From Paenibacillus sp. SC116 (lineage in GTDB: Bacteria > Bacillota > Bacilli > Paenibacillales > Paenibacillaceae): a DNA stretch of 64,000 nucleotides. Made by a program: the position numbers and the translations under genes. Below, piece after piece: positions 1 through 8,020 of the stretch. Location of the stretch: NCBI RefSeq assembly GCF_024733555.1, contig NZ_JANIOF010000005.1, forward strand, positions 62,001-126,000, given 5' to 3'. The stretch's first letter is position 1, and each line of letters opens with the position of its first letter. The notes under the pieces were generated by a model, which was not told the DNA's origin, ran no database searches, and saw only the letters and a program-made list of their open reading frames with translations.

Positions 1-104
1 AAATCGTAGATGCCCATGATGGTACTATCGAAGTAGAAAGCCAAGAAAGCGTGGGAACGAGCTTTATTATTCATTTTCCACTTACTTGGCAAATAAAAGC
101 ATAA
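1..104 (+). CDS. Sensor histidine kinase, C-terminal end (partial)
   Basis: The reading frame enters from before base 1 and stops at 102-104. The last residues include DGTIEVESQESVGTSFIIHF, which matches the end of a HATPase_c domain: the G2-box glycine-thr-ser followed by the final hydrophobic beta strand. This is therefore probably the 3' end of a two-component sensor kinase. The downstream PepSY gene starts about 100 bases later and carries a direct-repeat element typical of OmpR-family response regulators, so kinase, regulator and PepSY protein may form one signalling unit, as in the ykoGH-ykoJ arrangement of B. subtilis. The regulator gene, if present, lies outside the window. Confidence 0.7.
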   Translation, partial: IVDAHDGTIEVESQESVGTSFIIHFPLTWQIKA

Positions 105-108
105 TCAC

Positions 109-125
109 TCTCATCAAATTCTCAT
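109..125 (+). promoter_or_regulatory. Candidate response-regulator operator, copy 1
   Basis: TCTCATCAAATTCTCAT contains two TCTCAT half-sites 11 bp apart. The identical 17-mer occurs at 5558-5574 before the second PepSY gene. Half-sites repeated every 11 bp are the usual architecture for OmpR/PhoB-family regulators. The site lies between the histidine kinase stop and the PepSY start. Function is inferred. Confidence 0.5.
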
Positions 126-207
126 TATTTTATCATTGCAAACTAAGGTATATCTGTTACTTTTAAAACAACGACACAGATTCTTCTCGAACCGAGGTGA
201 ATATACG

Positions 208-1404
208 ATGAATCGACTTAAGAAAAAATGGATCTACGCTGCAAGCGGCGCACTGCTGTTAGCCTTCCTTTTATTTGGAGTACGACAAATATGGGCGCAG
301 CAAACGAACCCACTCCTTTCTGAGCAAGAAATTAAACAAATCATTAGCAAAGCCTATGTCGGCAAGGTGGAGAGTCTCCAACTCAATGAAAATAGCAATC
401 CACCTCAATATGTGGCTAAGCTTAAAAATGGAGACAGATGGTACGAGCTGCATGTTGGTGGTTATAACGGCGATATCCTTCATCTCAAACAAATAAGTGA
501 AGCAGGTGTTCCTAAGGATCCCACAAATCCTAATGTACCTGGAAAAGAGAATCCTGGTACTGGTCAGCCAACCAATCCTAATGTACCCGGAAATGGCTCT
601 ACGCCTATTACAAAAGAAGAAGCGAAGCAGATCGCGAAAACACAGTTTAAAGGTAAACTCAGTTCTCTCGAATTGAAAATACAGCCGGATGGCAGTCGTT
701 ACTATGAAGCCAAATTAGAAAATAATAAAGAATCCATAACTATGTATATTAATGAAGCTGACGGCGAAGTATTGAAAAAAGAAATCACTTCCAAACCTGA
801 TAAAAAGCCGACTAACAACAACTCTATGCCGATCACGGAGTCTGAAGCAAAGTCTATTGCACTCAATGCCGTAAAAGGAACATTTAAATCTATTGATCTA
901 GAAGAGGAAAATGGAGTTCCTGTGTATGAGGTAGACATAAAGACAACAAAGGGTACAAAGAAAGTATACATTAACGCCTATTCTGGAGCTGTTATCGCTA
1001 GTGTCACAGATGATGATGATGACGACGATTCAGACGATGATGATAATGAAAGTAAAAAAGAGGTCAAAGGCGTTAGTACTGATAATAAGAGCAACAATAA
1101 TCTAAACAGCAATAACACGAACAAAAACAACAACGGTGGGTCTATTATCAATAAGCCTAGTAAGCCTACCAGCAGCAAGCCTGATAAAACGAATCAAACG
1201 AATAATAACAACACGAGCAATAACGGCGGTTCTACGGAGACCACCCCTCCTGTCAACAATGACGATGATCAAGTAGGCAGCCAGCCGAACGACGATGATG
1301 ATGACGACGATGATATGAGCAACAACGACAGTAATAATACTAGCAATAACAGTAGTAACAATAGCAGTACCAGCACAGATGATGATGACGATGATGATTA
1401 CTAA
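208..1404 (+). CDS. PepSY-domain protein with Asp/Asn-rich tail
   Basis: This is a secreted or membrane-anchored protein of 398 residues. The ATG at 208 is chosen because GAGGTGA lies just upstream; an upstream TTG at 136 has no comparable site and would push the signal segment inward. Residues 8-30 form a hydrophobic signal anchor after a Lys/Arg-rich start. Three PepSY-type repeats follow at roughly 35-95, 133-195 and 210-272, each beginning like ITKEEAKQIA and ending in a strand such as VYINAYSGAV. From about 275 to the end the protein is low complexity: runs of Asp alternate with Asn, Ser and Thr. PepSY domains are associated with protease inhibition or envelope sensing; the acidic tail could bind cations, which is inference. 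Its histidine kinase neighbour and shared operator suggest it is a regulon member or sensor accessory. Confidence 0.8.
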   Translation: MNRLKKKWIYAASGALLLAFLLFGVRQIWAQQTNPLLSEQEIKQIISKAYVGKVESLQLNENSNPPQYVAKLKNGDRWYELHVGGYNGDILHLKQISEAGVPKDPTNPNVPGKENPGTGQPTNPNVPGNGSTPITKEEAKQIAKTQFKGKLSSLELKIQPDGSRYYEAKLENNKESITMYINEADGEVLKKEITSKPDKKPTNNNSMPITESEAKSIALNAVKGTFKSIDLEEENGVPVYEVDIKTTKGTKKVYINAYSGAVIASVTDDDDDDDSDDDDNESKKEVKGVSTDNKSNNNLNSNNTNKNNNGGSIINKPSKPTSSKPDKTNQTNNNNTSNNGGSTETTPPVNNDDDQVGSQPNDDDDDDDDMSNNDSNNTSNNSSNNSSTSTDDDDDDDY

Positions 1405-1428
1405 TTCAAACATGCTTCCCAATTTAAA

Positions 1429-1459
1429 AGCCGCCAACCTCAACAGTTGGCGGCTTTTT
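1429..1459 (+). terminator. Intrinsic terminator after PepSY gene
   Basis: A 10-bp stem (AGCCGCCAAC at 1429-1438 and GTTGGCGGCT at 1446-1455) with a 7-base loop is followed by a T run. It ends the plus-strand PepSY transcript. Confidence 0.85.
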
Positions 1460-1575
1460 CTATGTTTGAACAGTTACTGCAACCACATCTCTCACACAGC
1501 TAAGTTAATTCGTATCTAATCAAATATTACAAAAGGCCGCCTTTCTATTAGAGTCGTGCATCACACCACTCATTT

Positions 1576-1602
1576 AGAAAAAGCAACCTTATGTTATAAG
1601 GT
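1576..1602 (-). terminator. Possible terminator of the ABC transporter operon
   Basis: ACCTTAT at 1586-1592 pairs with ATAAGGT at 1596-1602. In the minus direction the short AT-rich stem is followed, three bases later, by TTTTT. It lies about 50 bases beyond the ATPase stop. The stem is weak, so the call is tentative. Confidence 0.4.
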
Positions 1603-1654
1603 AATTTACTTTTAGCATAATTAAGGAATAGAATTGCTTTATTTGTTCTCCACT

Positions 1655-2320
1655 CTATACTACGACAGATTTTAATCCGTCCATTGTCATATAATATTTC
1701 TCATCACAATGTAATGAGACAGAATCACTGTGAGTAGCAATGATAATTGTAATATTTTTCAAACTTTTCAAATATGATAATACATTTAGTTCTGTCTCAT
1801 TATCTAACGATCCGGTAGGCTCATCAGCTATAATTATGTCTGGTTCATTTACTAGAGAACGTATAATTCCTACTCTTTGAATTTCTCCACCTGATAGCTT
1901 TTCAATCTTCTCATTCAAAATATGTCTAATCCCAAATAGCTCACCCAATGCTTTAACTCGATCCATCACTGCATTCATATGATCTTCTTTTTTTTCATAC
2001 CATAATGGAACCATTATATTTTCAAGAGCTGTTAATCTGGGTATCATTGGACTATGTTGAGAGATATAACCCATTCTATGCTTACGTGTCTCGCTCAATC
2101 TATTTATACTCATATCAGTCATACTATTTCCATCAAAAAAGTAAGAACCGAATGATGGCTTTTCCATACCTGCAATAATGTTAAGAAGTGTACTTTTTCC
2201 AACTCCACTTTTCCCCATTATAGCTACCATCCCCCCTTTATCTACCCTTAAGTTCACATTATCAAAGATTGTTCTATCCGTAAATTTTTTTGACACATTT
2301 TCTAAAACAATATGTTCCAA
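1655..2320 (-). CDS. ABC transporter ATP-binding protein (lactococcin-972-group-like)
   Basis: ATPase of 221 residues in the MacB/LolD-like class that partners FtsX-type permeases. Visible motifs are Walker A GKSGVGKS (about 36-43), signature LSGGEIQRV (about 141-149) and Walker B IIIADEPTG followed by SLD (about 164). The start is TTG with GGATG upstream, six bases after the permease stop, so translation is probably coupled. It is the last gene of a four-gene minus-strand set: small secreted protein, two permeases, ATPase. That order matches bacteriocin export/immunity operons of the lactococcin 972 group. The DNA is visibly more AT-rich than the housekeeping genes from 6.5 kb on. The ATPase call is firm; its link to bacteriocin export or immunity is inferred from context. 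Confidence 0.85.
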   Translation of the reverse strand: MEHIVLENVSKKFTDRTIFDNVNLRVDKGGMVAIMGKSGVGKSTLLNIIAGMEKPSFGSYFFDGNSMTDMSINRLSETRKHRMGYISQHSPMIPRLTALENIMVPLWYEKKEDHMNAVMDRVKALGELFGIRHILNEKIEKLSGGEIQRVGIIRSLVNEPDIIIADEPTGSLDNETELNVLSYLKSLKNITIIIATHSDSVSLHCDEKYYMTMDGLKSVVV

Positions 2321-2326
2321 TTCATT

Positions 2327-3598
2327 TCATCCTTTCAATTGTCTAACAACATCTATCTTGTTTATGAGATTCCTAGTATATAATTTAGTAACAATTAATA
2401 TTACTGCAATTGAAAATAAGGAAACTAAAATGTAAGCGATTATAATAGTAATAGAAAAATTAGCTATCAAAATTATAAGTAGAAAAGGAATAATCAGTCC
2501 CGCGAATTGTATCAGAGAAGTTTTATAGTGAATCAACTTAGCAACTTCTTCCATGCTGTAACCACTTATTAATAGAACTTTATAGACTTCTACACTTTTG
2601 TTGATAATAACTCTTAAAACCATAATAAAAATAGCAATTAAAGTAATTAGCAATACTGTCATACCTATAAATAAAATGTTTCTATTCATTTTAGTCATAT
2701 CTACGATAGTATCAATCACCTTCCCATTAGCACCAATGACAGTAAATTGATTAAACTCTGTCCTCAATGAAATGTTATTCAATTCACTTCTAATTTGAAA
2801 AGGATTTAGTTCGGTAATAATATTTCCATTTATCTTGCTCAATAGTAACGCTTTAAAAAATATCCCCGTTCCATAAGACGAAGGTAAACTTTCAAATTTA
2901 AGAGTAGGTAGAATCACATATCTATCCAATATTAACTCGGGTTCTTGGACGGTCATTATTTTTTGAGAAGACTTGAGAATTCCGATTACTTCTCCTACAA
3001 ATTGTTTTTGATAATATAATATATTTATAGTATCTCCAACCTTATACTCCTTAGAATACTCAGTTCCTAGAATTATTGGTAATTTAGTCTGATTCTCATT
3101 TAAAATATATTCTTTATCTTTAAATTTTCTACCCTCATTAAGCTCAAGATTGTTTAATTCAATTGCAGCAGCATTCATTTGCACGGACTTTACCGTCCTA
3201 TATGATGTATTGTTAATTTCAAAAGCAGGTTGATTGTTACCAGACTCATAATATGCATCAAACACAGTATTACCCTCGAAGTTTGCTATTTCAATAGGTT
3301 GCCAAACGGCTGTATAATACGTAAAGGCTTGATTAGCACCAAGCTCATTACTGAAATTATTTAATTTCTGAAAACTATTTAATTGTGAAAAAAAAGCTCT
3401 TTCCTTTTCGTTATAAAGTTCATCTGATATCTGATATAAGTTTTTCCCTTGATAATTTTTAGCTACGTTTAATTCAAGACTAGATTGATTCATACTCAAT
3501 GTAAGCAGAGCAAGTAAACAAAAATAAAAAAATGCAGCAGTATATAGAGAAATGATTAGTAGTTTATTTGATTTTATAAATATAAAAATTGCCTTCAA
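2327..3598 (-). CDS. FtsX/MacB-like ABC permease
   Basis: Membrane protein of 423 residues. One hydrophobic segment lies near the N-terminus (about 11-35), followed by a long extracytoplasmic region of about 250 residues, then three hydrophobic segments in the last 130 residues. This is the 1+3 topology of MacB/FtsX-type permeases. The start is TTG, overlapping the stop of the preceding gene by four bases (TTGA), with AAGGTGGT upstream, so the two permeases are translationally coupled. With the 314-residue partner and the ATPase it would form an asymmetric exporter or immunity pump. It may correspond to half of the larger bacteriocin-associated integral membrane protein of lactococcin 972 operons; that equivalence is inference. 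AT-rich like its neighbours. Confidence 0.7.
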   Translation of the reverse strand: MKAIFIFIKSNKLLIISLYTAAFFYFCLLALLTLSMNQSSLELNVAKNYQGKNLYQISDELYNEKERAFFSQLNSFQKLNNFSNELGANQAFTYYTAVWQPIEIANFEGNTVFDAYYESGNNQPAFEINNTSYRTVKSVQMNAAAIELNNLELNEGRKFKDKEYILNENQTKLPIILGTEYSKEYKVGDTINILYYQKQFVGEVIGILKSSQKIMTVQEPELILDRYVILPTLKFESLPSSYGTGIFFKALLLSKINGNIITELNPFQIRSELNNISLRTEFNQFTVIGANGKVIDTIVDMTKMNRNILFIGMTVLLITLIAIFIMVLRVIINKSVEVYKVLLISGYSMEEVAKLIHYKTSLIQFAGLIIPFLLIILIANFSITIIIAYILVSLFSIAVILIVTKLYTRNLINKIDVVRQLKG

Positions 3599-4539
3599 TA
3601 TTTTTTACCACCTTTTTTAACTATGTCGAAACGTACCCGATAAAGTCCTATAATAATAAATAAAAAATTATAAAAAAGCGCAAGTGTAATTGCATACACT
3701 ATCCATTTTGAATCCCACATAGGATATGTATAATAAATTGTTATCAAAACAACCATCAATAAGCCCGTTGAAACAAAAATATATGGAAAAATTTTAGTTT
3801 TCAAAATAATTGCGCAAAGTGATGCAGGGGAATATCCATGTATATATAAAATGGTATATAAATTACTTTGATGACCGAACCATGAATTAACCACAATAAA
3901 GAATATAATAAATGATAAGATGAGCAAGATAACGTGTATCTCATCAAGTGCCTGATTTGACTTCAAAATATAAGTTCCCCTGAGCTCCTCATCAATAATT
4001 TCAAGTTCGTTTTTGCCAAAAAGCTCATTTAATACCTTTTCATTATTATAATGTGGTGTCATAAAAACAAACCACGTTCCATTTTTTAAATTAAGCTCAA
4101 TATTTCTTGAGATCAACCATATCTCAGATTGGAACTGGTATGAGTTCGGGACATTAAAATACCCAATAAAATCATATTCATCTGGAATATCTCTAATACT
4201 TATATTTTCACCTGCCAGTGCTACCTTATCCTTATTTGAATGTTGTCTCACTTTATAAAATGGAGGAAGTAAAACATCTCCATTCATCCAGACATGCTTT
4301 ATTTTAGAGTTTTGATGATACTGGATTAAAAGATAAGGTTTACTGATATCACTAATTTGGTGCCTTATATCCTTTAATTCAAATGTAATAGAGTTTTTAT
4401 TTTTATACCCATTACTAAGCATATTCATATAATCCAGATATGATAAAAACCAAAATGAAAGAGCACCTAAAATAGTTAACAAAAACATTAAAATGTAATG
4501 TATTATCCCTGATGTAGAATATAACTTTTTGAATATCAT
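3595..4539 (-). CDS. Integral membrane protein, second FtsX-like permease
   Basis: Protein of 314 residues with a hydrophobic segment at about 14-34, a soluble extracytoplasmic part to about residue 200, then three hydrophobic segments near 200-222, 245-268 and 277-300. The layout mirrors the downstream 423-residue permease, but sequence identity between the two is not evident by eye. ATG start; no strong Shine-Dalgarno is visible. A 14-bp stem-loop separates it from the upstream secreted-protein gene. It is probably one half of a heteromeric ABC permease giving export of, or self-protection against, the upstream peptide. I recognise the topology, not a named family. Confidence 0.6.
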   Translation of the reverse strand: MIFKKLYSTSGIIHYILMFLLTILGALSFWFLSYLDYMNMLSNGYKNKNSITFELKDIRHQISDISKPYLLIQYHQNSKIKHVWMNGDVLLPPFYKVRQHSNKDKVALAGENISIRDIPDEYDFIGYFNVPNSYQFQSEIWLISRNIELNLKNGTWFVFMTPHYNNEKVLNELFGKNELEIIDEELRGTYILKSNQALDEIHVILLILSFIIFFIVVNSWFGHQSNLYTILYIHGYSPASLCAIILKTKIFPYIFVSTGLLMVVLITIYYTYPMWDSKWIVYAITLALFYNFLFIIIGLYRVRFDIVKKGGKKY

Positions 4540-4553
4540 AGCAGTATTATTTA

Positions 4554-4584
4554 AAGCGAGAAAATCATGATGATTTTCTCGCTT
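4554..4584 (-). terminator. Stem-loop between peptide gene and permeases
   Basis: A perfect 14-bp stem (AAGCGAGAAAATCA paired with its complement) encloses a 3-base loop. It lies right after the secreted-peptide stop and before the permease start. In the minus direction the stem is followed by TAAATAAT, a poor U tract, so it may act as a leaky attenuator or RNA-processing signal that raises peptide mRNA over immunity mRNA. Confidence 0.6.
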
Positions 4585-4593
4585 GTCTCCTTA

Positions 4594-5013
4594 TTATTGG
4601 TTACCGTAATATGTTTTCCCTACATAATCTGTCAGAAACGTATCAATCCAATCACTTTTGGCTTCTGTTGTATTCCAGCCCCAGACACGGCCACTATCTC
4701 CAGTTACCGAACCTGTAACATATCCTTCGAACCTAGCTCGTGTATAATGATATACAGTATCCCAAGAAGTATTACCTACTGCTCTTGACATCAAAACGCC
4801 CGTTGCAACCTCTTTAGATTCTACAGAGCCTGTATGAGAAGCAGTTGACATAGACGTTACTGAAATTCCTCCCCCAAAATACCCATCTCTTTCACTCCAG
4901 CCACCGGTGATATTTTTCAAGTCATCTGATTGGGCAGAATAAGTAATAGGAGTAATTACGCTAAGAAAAAGTGCTACTGTCAAAATAAAAATAGAAGACT
5001 TCTTATTTTTCAT
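4594..5013 (-). CDS. Secreted small protein, candidate lactococcin-972-like bacteriocin
   Basis: Precursor of 139 residues. ATG with AGGTAGG eight bases upstream. A signal peptide is clear: MKNKK, a hydrophobic core, and likely cleavage after YSA near residue 27, leaving about 112 residues. The mature part begins with GGW...DGYFGGG and later has ASHTGSV, and it ends with KTYYGN. This recalls lactococcin 972, whose mature peptide starts TWQHGYG, has THSATV and ends near YYNFW. There is no Cys in the mature part and no double-Gly leader. The two permeases and ATPase downstream are the expected immunity/transport genes of that group. Family membership is inferred from pattern and context; the protein is longer than lactococcin 972 itself, so divergence or another secreted antagonist remains possible. 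Confidence 0.55.
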   Translation of the reverse strand: MKNKKSSIFILTVALFLSVITPITYSAQSDDLKNITGGWSERDGYFGGGISVTSMSTASHTGSVESKEVATGVLMSRAVGNTSWDTVYHYTRARFEGYVTGSVTGDSGRVWGWNTTEAKSDWIDTFLTDYVGKTYYGNQ

Positions 5014-5035
5014 GAGAATAACCTACCTTTTTTAA

Positions 5036-5065
5036 TTTATATTTGAAAGCTGGCCAGCTAATCAA
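5036..5065 (-). promoter_or_regulatory. Candidate promoter with palindromic spacer for the peptide operon
   Basis: In minus orientation TTGATT (5060-5065) and TATAAA (5036-5041) are 18 bp apart, a plausible sigma-A promoter just upstream of the peptide gene. The spacer holds the perfect 12-bp palindrome AGCTGGCCAGCT (5048-5059), which could be an operator. Confidence 0.45.
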
Positions 5066-5556
5066 AACATAGAGGGTATCACCGCGTAATTAGTTTCATA
5101 AAGAGCAATAGGGGGATTGTAAATAAATTCAATAAATCAGTCTAACATCGCTGAGATGGTATGTGAGAGTAAGTTTCATAATCTAGAAATAATCTAAAAG
5201 AGGTATAGGTATACATTGAAAGCGAATATGTGTACATTGTCTAAAAGAGAGACAGCAGTATGGTTTATTTCATATAACTATCCTCACTGGCATCATAATA
5301 TAAATGAAGATCGGTTAAGTGATTACAAAGGAGAATTTTTTCAGAAGATGTGATTTTTAAATTATCTTACTTGGTCAGATATTTCCTTTTTAGCCTTACA
5401 AATACTGCCTGAAACGCAATACAGGCTCTGATTCCGTGGATAACATTATTTTACCATATTTCCCATTCATATCTCAACATTTAAAAGTAATGGTTACATT
5501 ATTTTAATAGATAATTACTCTATCCTATTTGCTTTATATACACAATTCAAAGCATT
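5066..5556. other. Non-coding, AT-rich intergenic stretch
   Basis: About 490 bases between the divergent peptide operon and the second PepSY gene. I see no supported gene. A 41-codon plus-strand ORF (5228-5353) lacks a ribosome binding site and recognisable sequence. The stretch may hold distal control sites or remnants of insertion of the AT-rich cluster. Confidence 0.5.
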
Positions 5557-5592
5557 TTCTCATCAAATTCTCATCTAATTGCCTTTATACTC
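5557..5592 (+). promoter_or_regulatory. Candidate response-regulator operator (copy 2) and promoter
   Basis: TTCTCAT occurs twice at 11-bp spacing (5557-5574); the 17-mer TCTCATCAAATTCTCAT is identical to 109-125. A TATACT hexamer at 5586-5592 follows about 11 bases downstream, so the repeats would overlap the -35 zone, the usual position for an OmpR/PhoB-type activator. No good -35 hexamer is visible, which fits activator dependence. Confidence 0.5.
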
Positions 5593-5666
5593 TAATAAAT
5601 GAAAGTTATTATTACGATATAAACAATAGAACTTCAAGGGAATATCTAACATTAGGAGGATTTACT

Positions 5667-6377
5667 ATGAAAAAATGGGCAGCAACTACACTAGCAGGTG
5701 CACTTGTACTGAGCGGAATCGGATTGGGAAACAACGTAATGGCTAAAGAAAACGATGATACGAGTAAACCTGCTCCAGCAGCACAAACGTCCAACAACAA
5801 TAGCAAAGCTAAAATTTCGTTGGATAGTGCAAAAAAAATTGCAACTGGCTTATTTAAAAACGCTAAAATCGAGGAAGTCGAGCTTGAGAAGAAAAATGGC
5901 CGCCTCGTTTACCATGTAGAATTTGAGAATCGCAAAGACAAAGAAGATGAAGTATACATTGACGCTTACACAGGTAAAGTGACGTGGGAAAAAGATTTCA
6001 ATGACGATGATGATGACAACAAACAAAAGCAAGACAAAAACAACAATACGAGCAGCAAGGACAATAAAAATAACAAACCAAACACTAAAAAGAACGACGA
6101 CGACGATAATGACGACAAAGACGATGACGATAATAAAAAGCCAGCTAAACCAAAGTCAAACAAACCAAGTACGAAAATTACAAAAGAACAAGCGATTAAA
6201 ATTGCATTAACGAAAGTCCCTGGCAAAGTAGAAGAAGTTGAGCTTGAAAAAGAAAACAACAAACTTGTATATGAAATTGAAATCAAAGCAAAAAAGAAAA
6301 AGAACGACGATGACGATGCTAAAGTATATGTTTCCGCAACGGATGGCAAAGTACTGAAAGTGAAATGGGATGACTAA
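5667..6377 (+). CDS. PepSY-domain secreted protein with Asp-rich linker
   Basis: Protein of 236 residues. ATG at 5667 follows AGGAGG; the longer upstream frame (TTG at 5529) is rejected because it covers the promoter. Residues 1-25 are a signal peptide ending near VMA. Two PepSY-type repeats lie at about 47-105 (KISLDSAKKIATGLFKNA) and about 170-234 (KITKEQAIKIALTKVPGK). They are joined by a highly charged linker of Asp runs with Lys, Asn and Gln. It is a shorter paralogue of the gene at 208-1404 and shares its operator. Role inferred: envelope-stress or cation-linked accessory factor of a two-component system. Confidence 0.8.
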   Translation: MKKWAATTLAGALVLSGIGLGNNVMAKENDDTSKPAPAAQTSNNNSKAKISLDSAKKIATGLFKNAKIEEVELEKKNGRLVYHVEFENRKDKEDEVYIDAYTGKVTWEKDFNDDDDDNKQKQDKNNNTSSKDNKNNKPNTKKNDDDDNDDKDDDDNKKPAKPKSNKPSTKITKEQAIKIALTKVPGKVEEVELEKENNKLVYEIEIKAKKKKNDDDDAKVYVSATDGKVLKVKWDD

Positions 6378-6443
6378 TCCGCATTCCTACTCCCTTTCTT
6401 TACAGCGTAAAGCTTATCGTTGATGTAATTTTACTGCATCATA

Positions 6444-6485
6444 AAAAGGCACCTTAGGCTTGTATAAAAGCCTAAGGTGCCTTTT
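6444..6485. terminator. Bidirectional terminator between PepSY gene and pyrE
   Basis: A 17-bp stem (6444-6460 with 6469-6485; AAAAGGCACCTTAGGCT and its complement) with an 8-base loop and A/T flanks serves both the plus PepSY transcript and the minus pyr operon, which converge here. Confidence 0.9.
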
Positions 6486-6557
6486 CTATCTATTTATCCC
6501 ACTCATCAATCGTTTTCATATATAAATCGATTCCTTGCCTAATTAACCTATTTTCTC

Positions 6558-7202
6558 TTATACACCCCAAGCTGCTGGATCACGTCTCCAAGCTTGTAGC
6601 ATATCCACATCTTTCTCTTCGACGACATTCATCTCAACTGCCGCTTCAATAAGCGCTGTGTAGTTAGACAATGTATGCAATGGAATGTTCGCTTCGGCAA
6701 ATCCTGCAGCCGCCTTATCAAACTCATAGCTAAAAATAGCCATAACCGCCATTGGCTCTGCCCCTACTTCACGTATTGCCTGTGCCGCCTTAATGGAGCT
6801 GCCGCCTGTTGAGATTAGATCCTCGATAACGACAACTTTTTGGCCTGGCTTGATTGAACCTTCAATCTGGTTCTGCTTGCCATGTCCTTTTGCTTTGTCA
6901 CGTACATATGCCATAGGCAATCCGAGCTTATCCGCTACCCATGCCGCATGAGGGATGCCTGCTGTAGCTGTACCAGCAATCACTTCCGCATCAGGTGCAT
7001 GCTCGCGTACGAGTTGTGCGAATCCTTCTGCAATAGCATTGCGGATTTCTGGATACCCCATCGTCAAGCGATTATCGCAATAGATAGGTGAACGAATACC
7101 AGATGTCCATGTGAATGGATCATTCGGGCGAAGTGCCACTGCTTGAATGGTAAGTAAATGATTCGCAATCGTTGACGCTAAAGGTTTCGATGTTGTTGTC
7201 AT
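6558..7202 (-). CDS. pyrE: Orotate phosphoribosyltransferase
   Basis: Converts orotate and PRPP to OMP, the fifth step of UMP synthesis, in the cytoplasm. 214 residues, a normal family length. The PRPP-binding motif [14 protein letters not shown] is at about 123-136, and a [11 protein letters not shown] loop (about 105-115) supplies the mobile catalytic segment. ATG start with AAGGAG upstream; one base separates it from the pyrF stop, so translation is probably coupled. It is the last gene of the minus-strand pyr operon and is followed by a strong terminator. Confidence 0.97.
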   Translation of the reverse strand: MTTTSKPLASTIANHLLTIQAVALRPNDPFTWTSGIRSPIYCDNRLTMGYPEIRNAIAEGFAQLVREHAPDAEVIAGTATAGIPHAAWVADKLGLPMAYVRDKAKGHGKQNQIEGSIKPGQKVVVIEDLISTGGSSIKAAQAIREVGAEPMAVMAIFSYEFDKAAAGFAEANIPLHTLSNYTALIEAAVEMNVVEEKDVDMLQAWRRDPAAWGV

Positions 7203-7203
7203 A

Positions 7204-7941
7204 TTAAATCATCTCCTTCAAGATTTGTTCCAGCGCTTCACGCGGGTTTGCCGCAGCTGTTATAGGACGGCCGATAACGAGATAGTCTGTACCTTGCTGA
7301 ATAGCCATAGCTGGTGTCATAATTCGAGATTGATCTCCTACCTCACTGCCCGCAGGTCGAATACCAGGAGTAATCGTCTGGAATGATGCGCCGCATGCTG
7401 CTTTAATGAGCTGCACTTCCTGTGGTGAAGCTACAACTCCATTTAGTCCCGCTTCTTGCGCCAGCTTCGCATATTTGATAACAGCATCAGGAACTGTACC
7501 CGCAATGCCAATCTCCTCATTCATGACTTGCTGATTGGTGCTTGTCAGTTGAGTTACAGCGATAACAGTCGGTCGAGTCAAGCTGCTGTCTTCCTCTAAT
7601 GCCTGTTCCACACCTTCTACAGCCGATTTCATCATCATTACGCCGCCTGCTGCGTGTATGTTGAACATATCCACGCCGAGCTTCGTCACGCTGTGTGAAC
7701 CACCTTTGACTGTATTCGGAATATCATGCATCTTTACATCGAGGAACACCCGATAACCTTTAGCTTTGAGCTCACGAATGAAGTCTGAACCCGATGCGTA
7801 CAGCAGCTGCATACCTACCTTCATATAGCAAGGTATACCTTCAAGCTGCGTCATTAGCTGCTTAGCTGCTTCAACATTAGGGTAGTCTAGTGCTACCATC
7901 ACCCGGCCTGCTGCCTGTTCGATCGTCATTCGATTTGTCAT
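7204..7941 (-). CDS. pyrF: Orotidine 5'-phosphate decarboxylase
   Basis: Decarboxylates OMP to UMP, the last step of the pathway. 245 residues. The active-site signature [12 protein letters not shown] is at about 67-78 (Asp-x-Lys-x-x-Asp charge network), and the phosphate-binding end [12 protein letters not shown] is near residue 218. ATG at 7941 follows a GGGGGAG-type site. It lies 122 bases after carB; in B. subtilis that position holds pyrK and pyrD, missing here. Tightly followed by pyrE. Confidence 0.97.
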   Translation of the reverse strand: MTNRMTIEQAAGRVMVALDYPNVEAAKQLMTQLEGIPCYMKVGMQLLYASGSDFIRELKAKGYRVFLDVKMHDIPNTVKGGSHSVTKLGVDMFNIHAAGGVMMMKSAVEGVEQALEEDSSLTRPTVIAVTQLTSTNQQVMNEEIGIAGTVPDAVIKYAKLAQEAGLNGVVASPQEVQLIKAACGASFQTITPGIRPAGSEVGDQSRIMTPAMAIQQGTDYLVIGRPITAAANPREALEQILKEMI

Positions 7942-8020
7942 CCGTCCCGCTCCCCCTATTATCTTTGTCTCGCTTGTTCCATTCGCACCACTCTATGTGT
8001 TACATAGCATCTCACAGTCC

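Noticed and set aside
1102-1443. Minus-strand ORF rich in Val/Ile opposite the poly-Asp tail
   Set aside because: GAT/GAC runs read as ATC/GTC on the other strand give artificial Ile/Val repeats; not a gene.
5228-5353. 41-codon plus-strand ORF upstream of the second PepSY gene
   Set aside because: No Shine-Dalgarno, no promoter, no familiar sequence; could be chance or a fragment.
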